Shown here piece by piece: positions 35,075 through 44,801 of a stretch of 64,000 bases of DNA. Both the position numbers and the translations under genes were made by a program. Source of the DNA: Gemmatimonas groenlandica (GTDB lineage: Bacteria; Gemmatimonadota; Gemmatimonadetes; Gemmatimonadales; Gemmatimonadaceae); assembly GCF_013004105.1 (NCBI RefSeq), contig NZ_CP053085.1, positions 992,001 to 1,056,000 on the forward strand. Direction: 5' to 3'. Position 1 is the first letter of the stretch. Each line of letters opens with the position of its first letter. The notes under the pieces were generated by a model that saw only the letters and a program-made list of their open reading frames with translations, had not been told where the DNA came from and searched no databases.

Positions 35075-38000
35075 ATGAGCACTGAAGCGGGGACCGGCGT
35101 CAAGCGCCGAGAATTCCTCAAGATCCTTGGCGCCACGGGTGCGACGACCGCGGTAGTGGGCTGCTCCTCCGAAAAAGTGGGGAAGCTCATTCCGTACGTT
35201 GCGTCACCTGACAACACCGTGCCGGGTGTGTCGCAGTATTACGCGACCACCTGCCGCGAGTGCGCTACTGCCTGCGGTGTGATGGCCGAAGTCCGCGACG
35301 GCCGCCCCATCAAGCTGGATGGCAATCCCGACCACCCCATGAGCCGCGGCGCGATCTGCTCCGTCGGTCTCTCGGCGGTGCAGGGGTTGTACAATCCCGA
35401 TCGCTATCGCACGCCGATGGTTCGCGAAGGCAATGCCCTCAAGGCCACCACGTGGGACAAGGCGTACGAGCTGCTCGCCCAGAAGATCGGCGAGGTCAAG
35501 AGCCGTACGCAGGCGTCTAACGTCGTGTTCGTGAACCAGCATGAGTCGGGCACCTTCCCGGGCTTCCTCGATCAGTGGCTCTCGGCGCAGGGCATGCCGA
35601 CGCATCTGAGCGTCGACTCGGCGGCGCCCATAGCGACGATCGCCTCCAACCAGAAGGCGTATGGCGCCTCCTGGCCGGCCCTCGACTTCAATGCCGCGAA
35701 GCTGGTGATCAGTTTCGGCGCCGACTTCCTCGACGGCTGGGGGCACAGCGTGCCGCAGCAGCTCGAGTGGGCCGATGCGCGCGCCAAACTGGAAGGTGCG
35801 CCGCGTCTCGTCTATGTCGGCGCCCGCCGCTCGCTCACCGGTTTGAACGCCGACCAGTGGATCGCCGCGAAGCCGGGCAGCGAGATGGACATCTGTGCCG
35901 CCCTTACGGGTTCGGCCGCGATGGCGGCCGCGTCCGACGCGTCGGGGGTGCCCGTCGCGACGCTCGAAGCGCTCGCCAAGGCCATCGCCACCGCTGGTAG
36001 CGGCGTCATGGCGATCTCCGGCGTCACCACCGCGAATGCCGTTGACTGCGGTGTCATGGTGGCCGAGATCAACAAGAAGGCCGGTGCGGTCGGCGTCACG
36101 ATCAAGCCGGCCGCCGGCCATGCCGGGTACAACGGCCTCGCCTCGTACGCCGATCTCGCGGGCGCGGTGGCCAAGATGGCTGCTGGGACTGTGCCTCTCG
36201 CCTTCGTGCGCGGTGCCAACCCGGCGTACACCATGCCCAAGTCCGCTGGCTTCGCCGCTGCCTTCGCCAAGGTGCCGTTCAAGGTGTCGTTCTCGTCGGT
36301 CCCTGACGAAACGGCGCAGCTCTGCGATCTGATTCTGCCCGACAATCACTGGCTCGAGAGCTGGGGCGACGCGGTCACCATGCAAGGCCAGATCGGCTTG
36401 CAGCAGCCCACGCTCGAACCGGTGTTCGACACGAAGGCCACCGCCGACGTGCTCATCGCGCTCGCCAAGAAGGATCAGGCGCTGGCCGCCAAGTACACGG
36501 CCGCGGATTACCGCGGCTGGTTCATCGGTCAGTTCCCCGGGGGCGCCTCGGCGTTCACCACCGCGCTCACAAAGGCCACCATCAGCGGTTCGCCACTGAT
36601 CGCCACCGCCACACGCACGCTGACCGCCACCGCTACGCCGGTCGATGCCGGCGCCGGTGACTACTTCGTGCACGTGTTCCCGTCGCCCACGCTGGGCGAT
36701 GGCCGAGGTGCGAACAAGCCGTGGCTGCAGGAACTCCCCGATCCTGTCACCAAGATCGCGTGGCAGTCGTGGGTTGAAGTGCACCCCACCACGTTCAAGA
36801 AGCTCGGTCTGGTGGAAGGACAGCATCTCACCGTCGAAACGTCTGCCGGCAAGATCACCGCGCCGGCCTACCGCTACATGGGTGTGCGTCCTGATACGGT
36901 CGCTATCTCGCTCGGCCTCGGCCACACCGCGTACGGTCGTTTCGCGCAAAACGTCGGCGTAAACGCGTACGATCTGGTGAAGAGTGGCTGGGATGCGTCC
37001 GGTACCCTCGCGCTCTCGGGCACCAAGGGCAAAGTCACCGTGCTGGCGGAAACGTCGCAGCTGGTCACCACTGAAGGCTCCGCCCGTCAGCACGGCCGTG
37101 GCATCGGTCAGGCCATGACTCTGGCGGCCCTTCTGGGTCAGGAAGCCGAAGACGGTGAACACGAGGAGCACGCGATCCCGGGCCTGCCGTCGCAGGACTT
37201 CAAGGCCGGGCTCAAGTCGCCGATCGCTGCCGACGCGCAGGGTGAGCTCGCCAACCCGAACGCGAAGGACCTCGGGATGTATGCCCCCGATCACGTGCAG
37301 AAGATGGAGAAGCGCCGTTGGGCGATGACCATCGATCTCGCGCGTTGCACCGGTTGCTCGGCGTGCGTGACCGCCTGCTACAGCGAGAACAACATTCCGA
37401 CGGTCGGCGCGCCCTATCAGGGTCGTGCACTCAGCCCGACGGTGTGGGATGAGCGTCCGGGTGCGAACATCATCAAGGGCCGTGAAATGGCCTGGATTCG
37501 CCTCGAGCGTTACTACGAAGGCAACGAGAACACGGAAAACGAGTTCTCGCCCGACTTCGACACGCGCTTCGTACCGATGATGTGTCAGCACTGCGGCAAC
37601 GCGCCGTGCGAGCCGGTGTGCCCCGTGTACGCCACGTATCACTCGCCCGACGGCCTGAACGTGCAGGTATACAACCGTTGCGTCGGTACCCGCTACTGCA
37701 GCAACAACTGCCCGTACAAGGTCCGCTACTTCAATTGGTTCGGCTACGGAGAAGTGAATCGCAAGCAGTACGCTTGGCCGGAACCGATGCACTGGGCCCT
37801 CAATCCCGACGTCACCGTGCGTGGCAAGGGCGTCATGGAAAAGTGCACGTTTTGCGTGCAGCGCATCCGTGAGGCCGAGCACCGCGCCAAGGCAGAAGGC
37901 CGTGAGGTCAAGCCCGACGAGTTTACGACGGCCTGCTCGCAGGCGTGTCCGTCGCGCGCCATCATCTTCGGCGACGCGGCCGACGAAAACTGGACCGTAG

Positions 38001-38119
38001 CGAAGCTCGCCTATGACCGTCGCGCCTACCACGTGTTCGAAGAGCTGAATACGTACACCGCCGTGGTCTATCTCAAGAAGGTCAACTATCCGGCGCCGGC
38101 TTCCCCGGCGCAGGCCTGA
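35075..38119 (+). CDS. actB: Alternative complex III subunit B, molybdopterin-fold plus Fe-S protein
   Basis: Largest subunit of the complex, 1014 aa. It starts with a Tat-type signal (KRREFLK, twin Arg 11-12). Residues about 50-700 have the fold of the molybdopterin oxidoreductase family but, as in other ActB proteins, no obvious cofactor-ligating motif is expected; residues about 745-1010 are a ferredoxin-like domain with four cysteine clusters, CTGCSACVTAC from 758, CQHCGNAPCEPVCP, CVGTRYCSNNCP and CTFCVQR with CSQACPSRA. GGAG seven nt upstream sets the ATG at 35075. The reversed-strand frame covering the same region is a GC artefact. Confidence 0.93.
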   Translation: MSTEAGTGVKRREFLKILGATGATTAVVGCSSEKVGKLIPYVASPDNTVPGVSQYYATTCRECATACGVMAEVRDGRPIKLDGNPDHPMSRGAICSVGLSAVQGLYNPDRYRTPMVREGNALKATTWDKAYELLAQKIGEVKSRTQASNVVFVNQHESGTFPGFLDQWLSAQGMPTHLSVDSAAPIATIASNQKAYGASWPALDFNAAKLVISFGADFLDGWGHSVPQQLEWADARAKLEGAPRLVYVGARRSLTGLNADQWIAAKPGSEMDICAALTGSAAMAAASDASGVPVATLEALAKAIATAGSGVMAISGVTTANAVDCGVMVAEINKKAGAVGVTIKPAAGHAGYNGLASYADLAGAVAKMAAGTVPLAFVRGANPAYTMPKSAGFAAAFAKVPFKVSFSSVPDETAQLCDLILPDNHWLESWGDAVTMQGQIGLQQPTLEPVFDTKATADVLIALAKKDQALAAKYTAADYRGWFIGQFPGGASAFTTALTKATISGSPLIATATRTLTATATPVDAGAGDYFVHVFPSPTLGDGRGANKPWLQELPDPVTKIAWQSWVEVHPTTFKKLGLVEGQHLTVETSAGKITAPAYRYMGVRPDTVAISLGLGHTAYGRFAQNVGVNAYDLVKSGWDASGTLALSGTKGKVTVLAETSQLVTTEGSARQHGRGIGQAMTLAALLGQEAEDGEHEEHAIPGLPSQDFKAGLKSPIAADAQGELANPNAKDLGMYAPDHVQKMEKRRWAMTIDLARCTGCSACVTACYSENNIPTVGAPYQGRALSPTVWDERPGANIIKGREMAWIRLERYYEGNENTENEFSPDFDTRFVPMMCQHCGNAPCEPVCPVYATYHSPDGLNVQVYNRCVGTRYCSNNCPYKVRYFNWFGYGEVNRKQYAWPEPMHWALNPDVTVRGKGVMEKCTFCVQRIREAEHRAKAEGREVKPDEFTTACSQACPSRAIIFGDAADENWTVAKLAYDRRAYHVFEELNTYTAVVYLKKVNYPAPASPAQA

Positions 38120-38130
38120 GGGCATCGCAC

Positions 38131-39533
<1,403 letters not shown>

Positions 39534-39534
<1 letters not shown>

Positions 39535-40034
39535 TGCAAGGTGTCGTCGGAGCATTCCATGAGATCGACACGACGGTTGCGGCCATCGAAGATCTCAAGA
39601 AGAAGAAGCTTGGCGAGGTCACAGTCTACTCGCCGACCATTCGCCATGAACTCGAGCACGCGATCGACGCCCCGCAAAGCGTCGTTCGCCGGTTCACCCT
39701 GATCGGCGGCCTCCTCGGCGTCAGCTTCGGCTACTGGGTGGCCATCTGGTCGTCTACCTACTGGCCGCTTGTGGTCGGTGGTAAGGCGATCGCCTCGTGG
39801 ATCCCGTATACCATCATCGGATTCGAAGTGATGGTGCTCGTCGGCGCGCTCTCCACGGTTGCCGGCATGTTCATCAATTCGCGCATCCCGCGCCTTAGCA
39901 CCACGTCGGGCTACGACACCCGCTTCTCGGGTGGGTACTTCGGCATCTTCATCGCTTGCGACGCCAATAAGGCGGGACAAGCGGAAGAACTGCTGCGCCA
40001 GCACGGTGCAGTGGAGGTGCGGCGTGAAGCCTGA
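39534..40034 (+). CDS. actD: Alternative complex III subunit D (DUF3341)
   Basis: A 166-aa membrane protein with two helices (FTLIGGLLGVSFGYWVAIW and SWIPYTIIGFEVMVLVGALS), preceded by a soluble part beginning MQGVVGAFHEIDTTVAAI, and followed by GYDTRFSGGYFGIFIACD. This is the DUF3341/ActD layout. The gene overlaps actC by one base and actE by 11 bp. Confidence 0.9.
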
Positions 40035-40881
40035 GCCTACGTCCTTCATGACTTCTGTCGTCGCGCGTTCGTCGCGCCTCGCGGTCGCCGTCGTGCTCCC
40101 CTTTGCGTTCGGGGCGTGCACGTGGTTCACCGACTTCAAGAATCAGCCCCGCATCGAGCCGTGGGAGCCGCTGTCGCAGAACGACGCCGACTCGCTCGTG
40201 CCGCCGCGCGGCAACCCGCAGTTCAGCGTGCCCGTGCAGGGAACTGCCGTCGCCGGTTATCAGATCTCGTACGCGCCGCTGCCGCCGGTGATCGACTCGT
40301 TCTCGGCTATTCCCAATCCGCATCCCGTCACGGAAGCGTCGTTGGAGAATGGACGGAAGAACTATCAAATCAACTGCTCGGTGTGCCACGGATTGGCGGG
40401 CAACGCGAACGGCGGTCTCAAGAAGGTCAATCCGGCATATGGATTTGCGCCGAGCCTGCTCACAGAGTCGGCCCTTGGGCGTACCGACGGCTACATCTAT
40501 GGCATGCTTCGCAACGGCCGTGGCCTGATGGGCAGCTACAACCGTATCGAAGAGCCGGATCGTTGGGACGTGATCAATTACGTGCGGGCGCTCCAGGGAA
40601 AAACGACGATCAAAGCGGATACCACGCTGGTCGGCTACCCTGGTCAGAACGGCACCACCGTGCCAGGACCGTCGCTCACGGCGCCGAACGTCCCCTCGCG
40701 GTACCTACACCCCACGCAGCAGCCGACGCCCGGTTCGTCCGGCATCAACTCGGCCACTTACAAGGGCAACAACGATAACGACACCATGCGCAAGCTGCAT
40801 GGCGCTCCGCACTCGGAAAAAGCTCCTGCGGGTGAGACGTCCAAGGCCGGTACGCCGGCCGCGAGCCAGGAGAAGCACTAG
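40024..40881 (+). CDS. actE: Alternative complex III subunit E, monoheme cytochrome c lipoprotein
   Basis: Periplasmic lipoprotein of 285 aa with one heme site (CSVCH, residues 118-122) and the lipobox FAFGAC with Cys32. The C-terminal half is low-complexity and Pro/Thr/Gly-rich. The GTG at 40024 has GGAGG six nt upstream and overlaps actD by 11 bp; the ATG at 40048 has a cleaner signal peptide (MTSVVARSSRLAVAVV) but no Shine-Dalgarno. Role: electron exit from ActA-B toward a soluble cytochrome or an oxidase. Confidence 0.88.
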   Translation: MKPEPTSFMTSVVARSSRLAVAVVLPFAFGACTWFTDFKNQPRIEPWEPLSQNDADSLVPPRGNPQFSVPVQGTAVAGYQISYAPLPPVIDSFSAIPNPHPVTEASLENGRKNYQINCSVCHGLAGNANGGLKKVNPAYGFAPSLLTESALGRTDGYIYGMLRNGRGLMGSYNRIEEPDRWDVINYVRALQGKTTIKADTTLVGYPGQNGTTVPGPSLTAPNVPSRYLHPTQQPTPGSSGINSATYKGNNDNDTMRKLHGAPHSEKAPAGETSKAGTPAASQEKH

Positions 40882-42209
40882 TGAGCCAGCATTACCACTA
40901 CCCGGCGCGCGCAGAATTCGCGAAGCGTCTGGCCGCCAAGCCGGTACCGGGCGGAATCAAGACGGCCGCGCTGGGCGCGGCCGTGGTCGGCATCGCGGTG
41001 TTCGTCTTCGGCCTGTTCAGCAACGCGGATCGCGCGTGGCAGGCGCTGCATTTCAACTGGCTGTTCTTCGCCACGATCTCATCGGCCGGTGCGGCATTCG
41101 CTGCTGTGCAGCGTATCGTGACGGCGCGTTGGTCACGTCCGGTCGTGCGCTTCGCGGAAGGCTACGTGGCGTTCCTGCCGGTGGCGTTCGTGATCCTGCT
41201 GCTCATTCTCTTCCCGGGACGCGAGCACATCTTCACGTGGGCTGGTCGCGAAACGATTTCGGTCGCAGAGAAGGCGCGCTACCTGCAGCCGGGTTGGTTC
41301 GTGCTGCGTGGCATCTTCTTCTTCGGCGCCATGATGGTGCTGCAGTTGCTGTTCGTGTACCACTCCATTCGGATGGACGTCGCCGTCCTACCGGAGTACG
41401 GCGCCAAGTGGGCGGCCGGTCTGCGCGCCAAGATGCGCGCCGGATTCGGCGATGAACGCCGTGAGCTGCACACGCAGCACTCGCTGCAGGGCAAGCTCGG
41501 CGTCGCGGTGTGCATCTCGTTCGTGGTCGGCTGGTGTTTCATGGCGTGGGACTACTCCATGAGCATCTCGCTGCACTTCCAGCAGACGATGTACGCTTGG
41601 ATCGTGTTCATGGGCGCGTGGCTCAACATGATCATGTCGCTGTCGCTCCTCGCCATGTGGTGGCGGAAGCACCTGCAGGCGGACGACCTCGTGACCATCG
41701 ATCACTTCTGGGACCTTGGTAAGCTCGGCTTCGCGTTCACCGCGTTCTTCGGCTACATCAGCTTCAGCCAGTACCTGGTGATCTGGTACGGCAACATGCC
41801 CGAAGAAACGCACTTCTATCGCCTGCGTTTGTCGGGCGTGTGGAAGACGGTCACCTTGATGGTGCCGGTGCTGGTCTTCGTGCTGCCGTTCTTCGGCCTC
41901 ATCTCGAAGGCCGCCAAGGTGTACCTGCCCACGTTCGTGCTCTTCGCGGTGTGCAGCCTCCTCGGCATCTATCTCCATCGCTACATCGAGATCTATCCGT
42001 CGATCTACGGTGAGGCCACGAGCCTGCCGTTTGGACTCCAGGAAATCGGCACCACGGTCGGATTCCTCGGTCTGTGGGCGTTCTGCTACTTCTCATTCAT
42101 GGACGCGTTCCCCGTCATGCGTGTGTTCATGATGACGACGCCGGCCAAGGACGAAGTGCAGGTCCCGGTCGATGCCCGCACCATGGAGCCGCTCCCCGCG
42201 CACGAGTAG
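40881..42209 (+). CDS. actF: Alternative complex III subunit F, NrfD-like membrane protein
   Basis: Second NrfD-type subunit of the complex, 442 aa, about ten helices. Signatures include FNWLFFATISSAGAAFAAVQ, the SMSISLHFQQTMYAWIVFMG region and the LVIWYGNMPEETHFY motif typical of ActF. The GTG start at 40881 shares a base with the actE stop (TAGTG). It is the last gene of the operon and is followed by a terminator; no oxidase genes follow. Confidence 0.93.
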   Translation: MSQHYHYPARAEFAKRLAAKPVPGGIKTAALGAAVVGIAVFVFGLFSNADRAWQALHFNWLFFATISSAGAAFAAVQRIVTARWSRPVVRFAEGYVAFLPVAFVILLLILFPGREHIFTWAGRETISVAEKARYLQPGWFVLRGIFFFGAMMVLQLLFVYHSIRMDVAVLPEYGAKWAAGLRAKMRAGFGDERRELHTQHSLQGKLGVAVCISFVVGWCFMAWDYSMSISLHFQQTMYAWIVFMGAWLNMIMSLSLLAMWWRKHLQADDLVTIDHFWDLGKLGFAFTAFFGYISFSQYLVIWYGNMPEETHFYRLRLSGVWKTVTLMVPVLVFVLPFFGLISKAAKVYLPTFVLFAVCSLLGIYLHRYIEIYPSIYGEATSLPFGLQEIGTTVGFLGLWAFCYFSFMDAFPVMRVFMMTTPAKDEVQVPVDARTMEPLPAHE

Positions 42210-42243
42210 TCGTCGCGAGGTTGCTTGGGATCACGCAGGAAAG

Positions 42244-42285
42244 AAGCGGGCGCGCACCCACTGGTGAGCGCCCGCTTTCGTTTTT
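42244..42285 (+). terminator. Intrinsic terminator of the act operon
   Basis: A 10-bp perfect stem (AAGCGGGCGC at 42244-42253, GCGCCCGCTT at 42268-42277) with a 14-nt loop is followed by TTTCGTTTTT. It lies 35 bp after the actF stop and 60 bp before the tRNA gene, and is a textbook intrinsic terminator. Confidence 0.9.
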
Positions 42286-42347
42286 CGCTCCGAAGAGATT
42301 TGCTCCGGGCGGTCAATCGATTATCCTTGTGGTGTTGGTGTGGCTTC

Positions 42348-42420
42348 GGGGCGTTAGCTCAGCTGGGAGAGCGCGCGCTTTGCAAGCGTGAGGTCATCGG
42401 TTCGATCCCGATACGCTCCA
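42348..42420 (+). tRNA. tRNA-Ala (anticodon TGC)
   Basis: A complete 73-nt cloverleaf. The acceptor stem GGGGCGT/ACGCTCC pairs throughout with a G3:U70 wobble, the identity element for alanine. The D-arm GCTC/GAGC, the anticodon stem CGCGC/GCGTG with loop TTTGCAA (anticodon at 42381-42383), and the T-loop GGTTCGATCCC are all present. The discriminator is A at 42420. CCA is not encoded (CTC follows). It reads GCA and other alanine codons by wobble. Confidence 0.98.
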
Positions 42421-42443
42421 CTCTGAAGCAACTTGCGTGGTAA

Positions 42444-42483
42444 ACAAAGCGGGGGCGACCAGGAATGGTCGCCCCCGCTTTGT
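42444..42483. terminator. Perfect 18-bp hairpin between tRNA-Ala and the convergent cyanophycinase-like gene
   Basis: The arms 42444-42461 (beginning ACAAAGCGGGGG) and 42466-42483 are exactly complementary over 18 bp around a GGAA tetraloop. The arms themselves end in short A/T stretches on both sides (ACAAAG ... CTTTGT), so it could stop transcription from either strand. It lies 23 bp past the tRNA and 24 bp past the stop of the minus-strand gene, so a bidirectional terminator is likely. Confidence 0.75.
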
Positions 42484-42507
42484 CGTGAATACTCGAGAAC
42501 AATCCGC

Positions 42508-43569
42508 TCAATAAATCGTGCCGACACTCGATGACAGGACGCCGGCGTTTGCACTCAGCACGTACGACACCGACGACGTCGTCCACGCCGTCAGATTGAA
42601 CTGGGCACCGACCGGCACGCGAACGGTCGTCACCGGCGTGAAGGTGAGTGGCGTGTTGGCGGAGCACACGCGCGTCGTATTGCTCGGAACGCTCAGGAGG
42701 TATGCGCCATTGCCCGCCCCGAAGGCGGTCGCCGCGCCAGTCGCCGATACGCCGATCGCCGACTGCTCGTCAACGCCGATGCCGCGCGGCGCCGAGGAAC
42801 GACCGTCCTGCTGCAGGCGCGCGAGGAATGTCACGAGACGGCCCATGCGATCACGCGTGACAAAATGCGAGTCCGTAATGAGGTTCTGCAGCACCGGCAC
42901 GTTGAATAACGCATTCGTAATCGTCACCGAGGCGTCGTACGGATTCGCGAGCACAATGGCCGAGGTCGACGACACGTTGAACGCCGCATACACGAAGGGA
43001 CTCAGTACAGCGAGTCCCGCACTGGTGCCGCCAATCGGATAGCCCGCTGCTACCCGTGCGTTCACCGCCGACTGCAGTGCGGTTCCCGTCCACAGATTGA
43101 CGTACGTGGATTGATCGCCGCCGGCGATGAACACGACTTCGGCCTTCGCGATCGCGTCTCTGACGTAGTCACTGTTCGCGCCGGCCACGGTGGAGATCAC
43201 AATACTCGTGACCGAGTTCGCCCCGAAGTTCACCAGGTACCGGTTATACCCATTCGTACCGCTCGTCCGCAGTACCACGACGTCGCCGTATTTCCCAGCG
43301 CTCCGCGCGCCGCCCTGCGCCAGCAGCCACTGCATGCCAGCGTCGCTGTCCGTGCCACCGCCCGCGAGCAGCGCGCCACCAGCTGGTGTGGTCTGCACGT
43401 CGGTCGTGCTTCCCGAGACATACGCCGTGTAGCCTGGATCGACCTTGGCTTTGCCTTGCGTCGCCGTGATGCCATCGAGCCCCGACGGCGCGGTCGGTGA
43501 GTTGGTGTGGCTACTGCACGCGGCCAGCGCGAGAGCGAGTAGCAGGGCAGAGCGCGCTCGAGTGGTCAT
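42508..43569 (-). CDS. Cyanophycinase-like lipoprotein (peptidase S51)
   Basis: A 353-aa exported lipoprotein; the signal peptide ends in LALALAAC with Cys18. The body has the S51 pattern: VFIAGGDQSTYVN, then the nucleophile Ser183 in PIGGTSAGLAVLS, and later LITDSHFVTRDRMGRLVTF with a family His. Related enzymes are cyanophycinase and dipeptidase E (alpha-aspartyl). Secreted cyanophycinase-like proteins occur in bacteria that use cyanophycin from others; no synthetase gene is seen here. The C-terminal ~90 residues are beta-rich. Start at ATG 43569 is set by the signal peptide. Confidence 0.85.
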   Translation of the reverse strand: MTTRARSALLLALALAACSSHTNSPTAPSGLDGITATQGKAKVDPGYTAYVSGSTTDVQTTPAGGALLAGGGTDSDAGMQWLLAQGGARSAGKYGDVVVLRTSGTNGYNRYLVNFGANSVTSIVISTVAGANSDYVRDAIAKAEVVFIAGGDQSTYVNLWTGTALQSAVNARVAAGYPIGGTSAGLAVLSPFVYAAFNVSSTSAIVLANPYDASVTITNALFNVPVLQNLITDSHFVTRDRMGRLVTFLARLQQDGRSSAPRGIGVDEQSAIGVSATGAATAFGAGNGAYLLSVPSNTTRVCSANTPLTFTPVTTVRVPVGAQFNLTAWTTSSVSYVLSANAGVLSSSVGTIY

Positions 43570-43638
43570 GATCGTGGTGGCAGGAGAGGCATTCAAACTG
43601 GCGGCGGGGTCGCCGTGCTCTCGCCAATATACGAGAAT

Positions 43639-43671
43639 CCCCGCGCCGCACGATGCTCGTGCGACGCGGGG
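43639..43671 (-). terminator. Stem-loop between DUF4394 and cyanophycinase-like genes
   Basis: CCCCGCG-C-CGCACGA, loop TGC, TCGTGCG-A-CGCGGGG: a 14-bp stem with one C/A mismatch, 38 bp after the DUF4394 stop. There is no T-tract on the minus strand. It may end or attenuate the upstream gene. Confidence 0.45.
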
Positions 43672-43708
43672 GCATACTCGTACCTCCGGACAGGATCTCC
43701 GGGCGGTC

Positions 43709-44662
43709 TTACGGTGCGATCGCGATACCGCGCAGCGGTGCCGCATTGGCTATGCCGCCCACGGGGAACAGCGCGCCGTTGGCGAGGTTTATCGAGTACA
43801 GCGTAGAACCGCTGAATCCGCCACCGACCGTCAGCGTGACGTAGGCAGTGCCATTGTTGCCGGCGATGTCGAAGCCCACGTCACCGGTCGTGTTCACGCC
43901 GAGTGTGCCGACCGTCGTCATGATACCGTCATTCGGGTTGGCCAGCGTCACCAGCACATCGCGCGCGAAGTCAATCGCATACAACACCGTCGAGGTCGCG
44001 CCGCTCACGCTGTTCGTATACGCCGTGCCGCCGATCGACGGAATCTGCAGCATGCCAGCATCACCGATCGCGTACGTCAGCGCGCCGTCTACCGCGGCTA
44101 CCGTTCCGTCGGTGGCACCATTCAGCTGAGGAACCAGGCGCAGGTTCTGATTGGTGTTGCCGTGCACACGAATGCGATTGGGCACCGGATTGAAGTCGAA
44201 ACCGAAGTTCGTCCCGGCCAACAAGGGCGTGAAGGCGGTCGTGCCGACCAACGTCGCCGCGCCCGTGAGCGTGTCGAGGGTGTACAAACGGCTGGTCGAT
44301 CCGAGTGCATAGAGGCGTCCGTCCACCGGCCCGAAATCGATACCCTGCAGTGTCTCACCAGCCTGCAGCCCCGACACGGTCACACGCCGCAGCACGACGT
44401 CCGGACGAATGGCGCCGAACGTGATCAAGGAGTTGTTGCCGTCCACCGCGTAGATGGTTCGCCCGTTCGCCGAGCCGGTGGGACCGGTCGGACCCGTGGG
44501 GCCCGTCGGACCGGTTGGGCCAGTCGGACCCGCAGGGCCGTTCGGACCTTGCGCCCCGGCGGGTCCGGTCGGACCCACATCGCCCTGACAGGCGGAGAGG
44601 GCAGCCACGCCCAACGCCAGGAGCGGGCGAACGAAGAAAGACTGCAGAGTGATACGCGGCAT
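43709..44662 (-). CDS. DUF4394 lipoprotein with a collagen-like Gly-X-Y stretch
   Basis: A 317-aa lipoprotein: signal peptide with lipobox ALSAC (Cys25), then about 12 Gly-X-Y triplets (residues 27-63, mostly GPT) and a DUF4394 domain with repeated beta segments ([47 protein letters not shown]). DUF4394 is found in exported proteins of unknown function, often with a beta-propeller-like appearance. The triplets may form a rigid trimeric stalk holding the domain away from the membrane. The DNA behind them (44474-44584) is repetitive but not exact. The ATG at 44662 has GAGG ten nt upstream. Confidence 0.83.
   Translation of the reverse strand: MPRITLQSFFVRPLLALGVAALSACQGDVGPTGPAGAQGPNGPAGPTGPTGPTGPTGPTGPTGSANGRTIYAVDGNNSLITFGAIRPDVVLRRVTVSGLQAGETLQGIDFGPVDGRLYALGSTSRLYTLDTLTGAATLVGTTAFTPLLAGTNFGFDFNPVPNRIRVHGNTNQNLRLVPQLNGATDGTVAAVDGALTYAIGDAGMLQIPSIGGTAYTNSVSGATSTVLYAIDFARDVLVTLANPNDGIMTTVGTLGVNTTGDVGFDIAGNNGTAYVTLTVGGGFSGSTLYSINLANGALFPVGGIANAAPLRGIAIAP
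44474..44584 (-). repeat. Imperfect 9-bp tandem repeat coding GPT triplets
   Basis: About 12 codon triplets for Gly-X-Y in the DUF4394 lipoprotein gene. The bases vary at wobble positions (for example GGACCGGTCGG and GGGCCCGTCGG), so the amino acid repeat is more regular than the DNA and is under protein-level selection. Length changes by slippage are possible. Confidence 0.8.
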
Positions 44663-44801
44663 CGCGGGAGTTCCTCGCCGAATTCGGCTCGGGTGAACGG
44701 GACGATCGGTCCGCACGCGCACGAGCGACGTCGGAGATCGGAGTTCTTCCGCTACGCCGCGCGACCGCCGCTGGATCTCTCAGACGGTCGCGCCGTTTCC
44801 G

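Noticed and set aside
40881-42209. Cytochrome oxidase or formate/polysulfide reductase membrane subunit
   Set aside because: NrfD-type proteins occur in several complexes, but the order with pentaheme ActA, ActB, DUF3341 and a monoheme lipoprotein fits only alternative complex III.
44474-44584. Possible CRISPR or tandem DNA repeat array
   Set aside because: The repeat unit is 9 bp, in frame, and varies at third positions while coding Gly-X-Y. There are no spacers; it is a collagen-like protein repeat.
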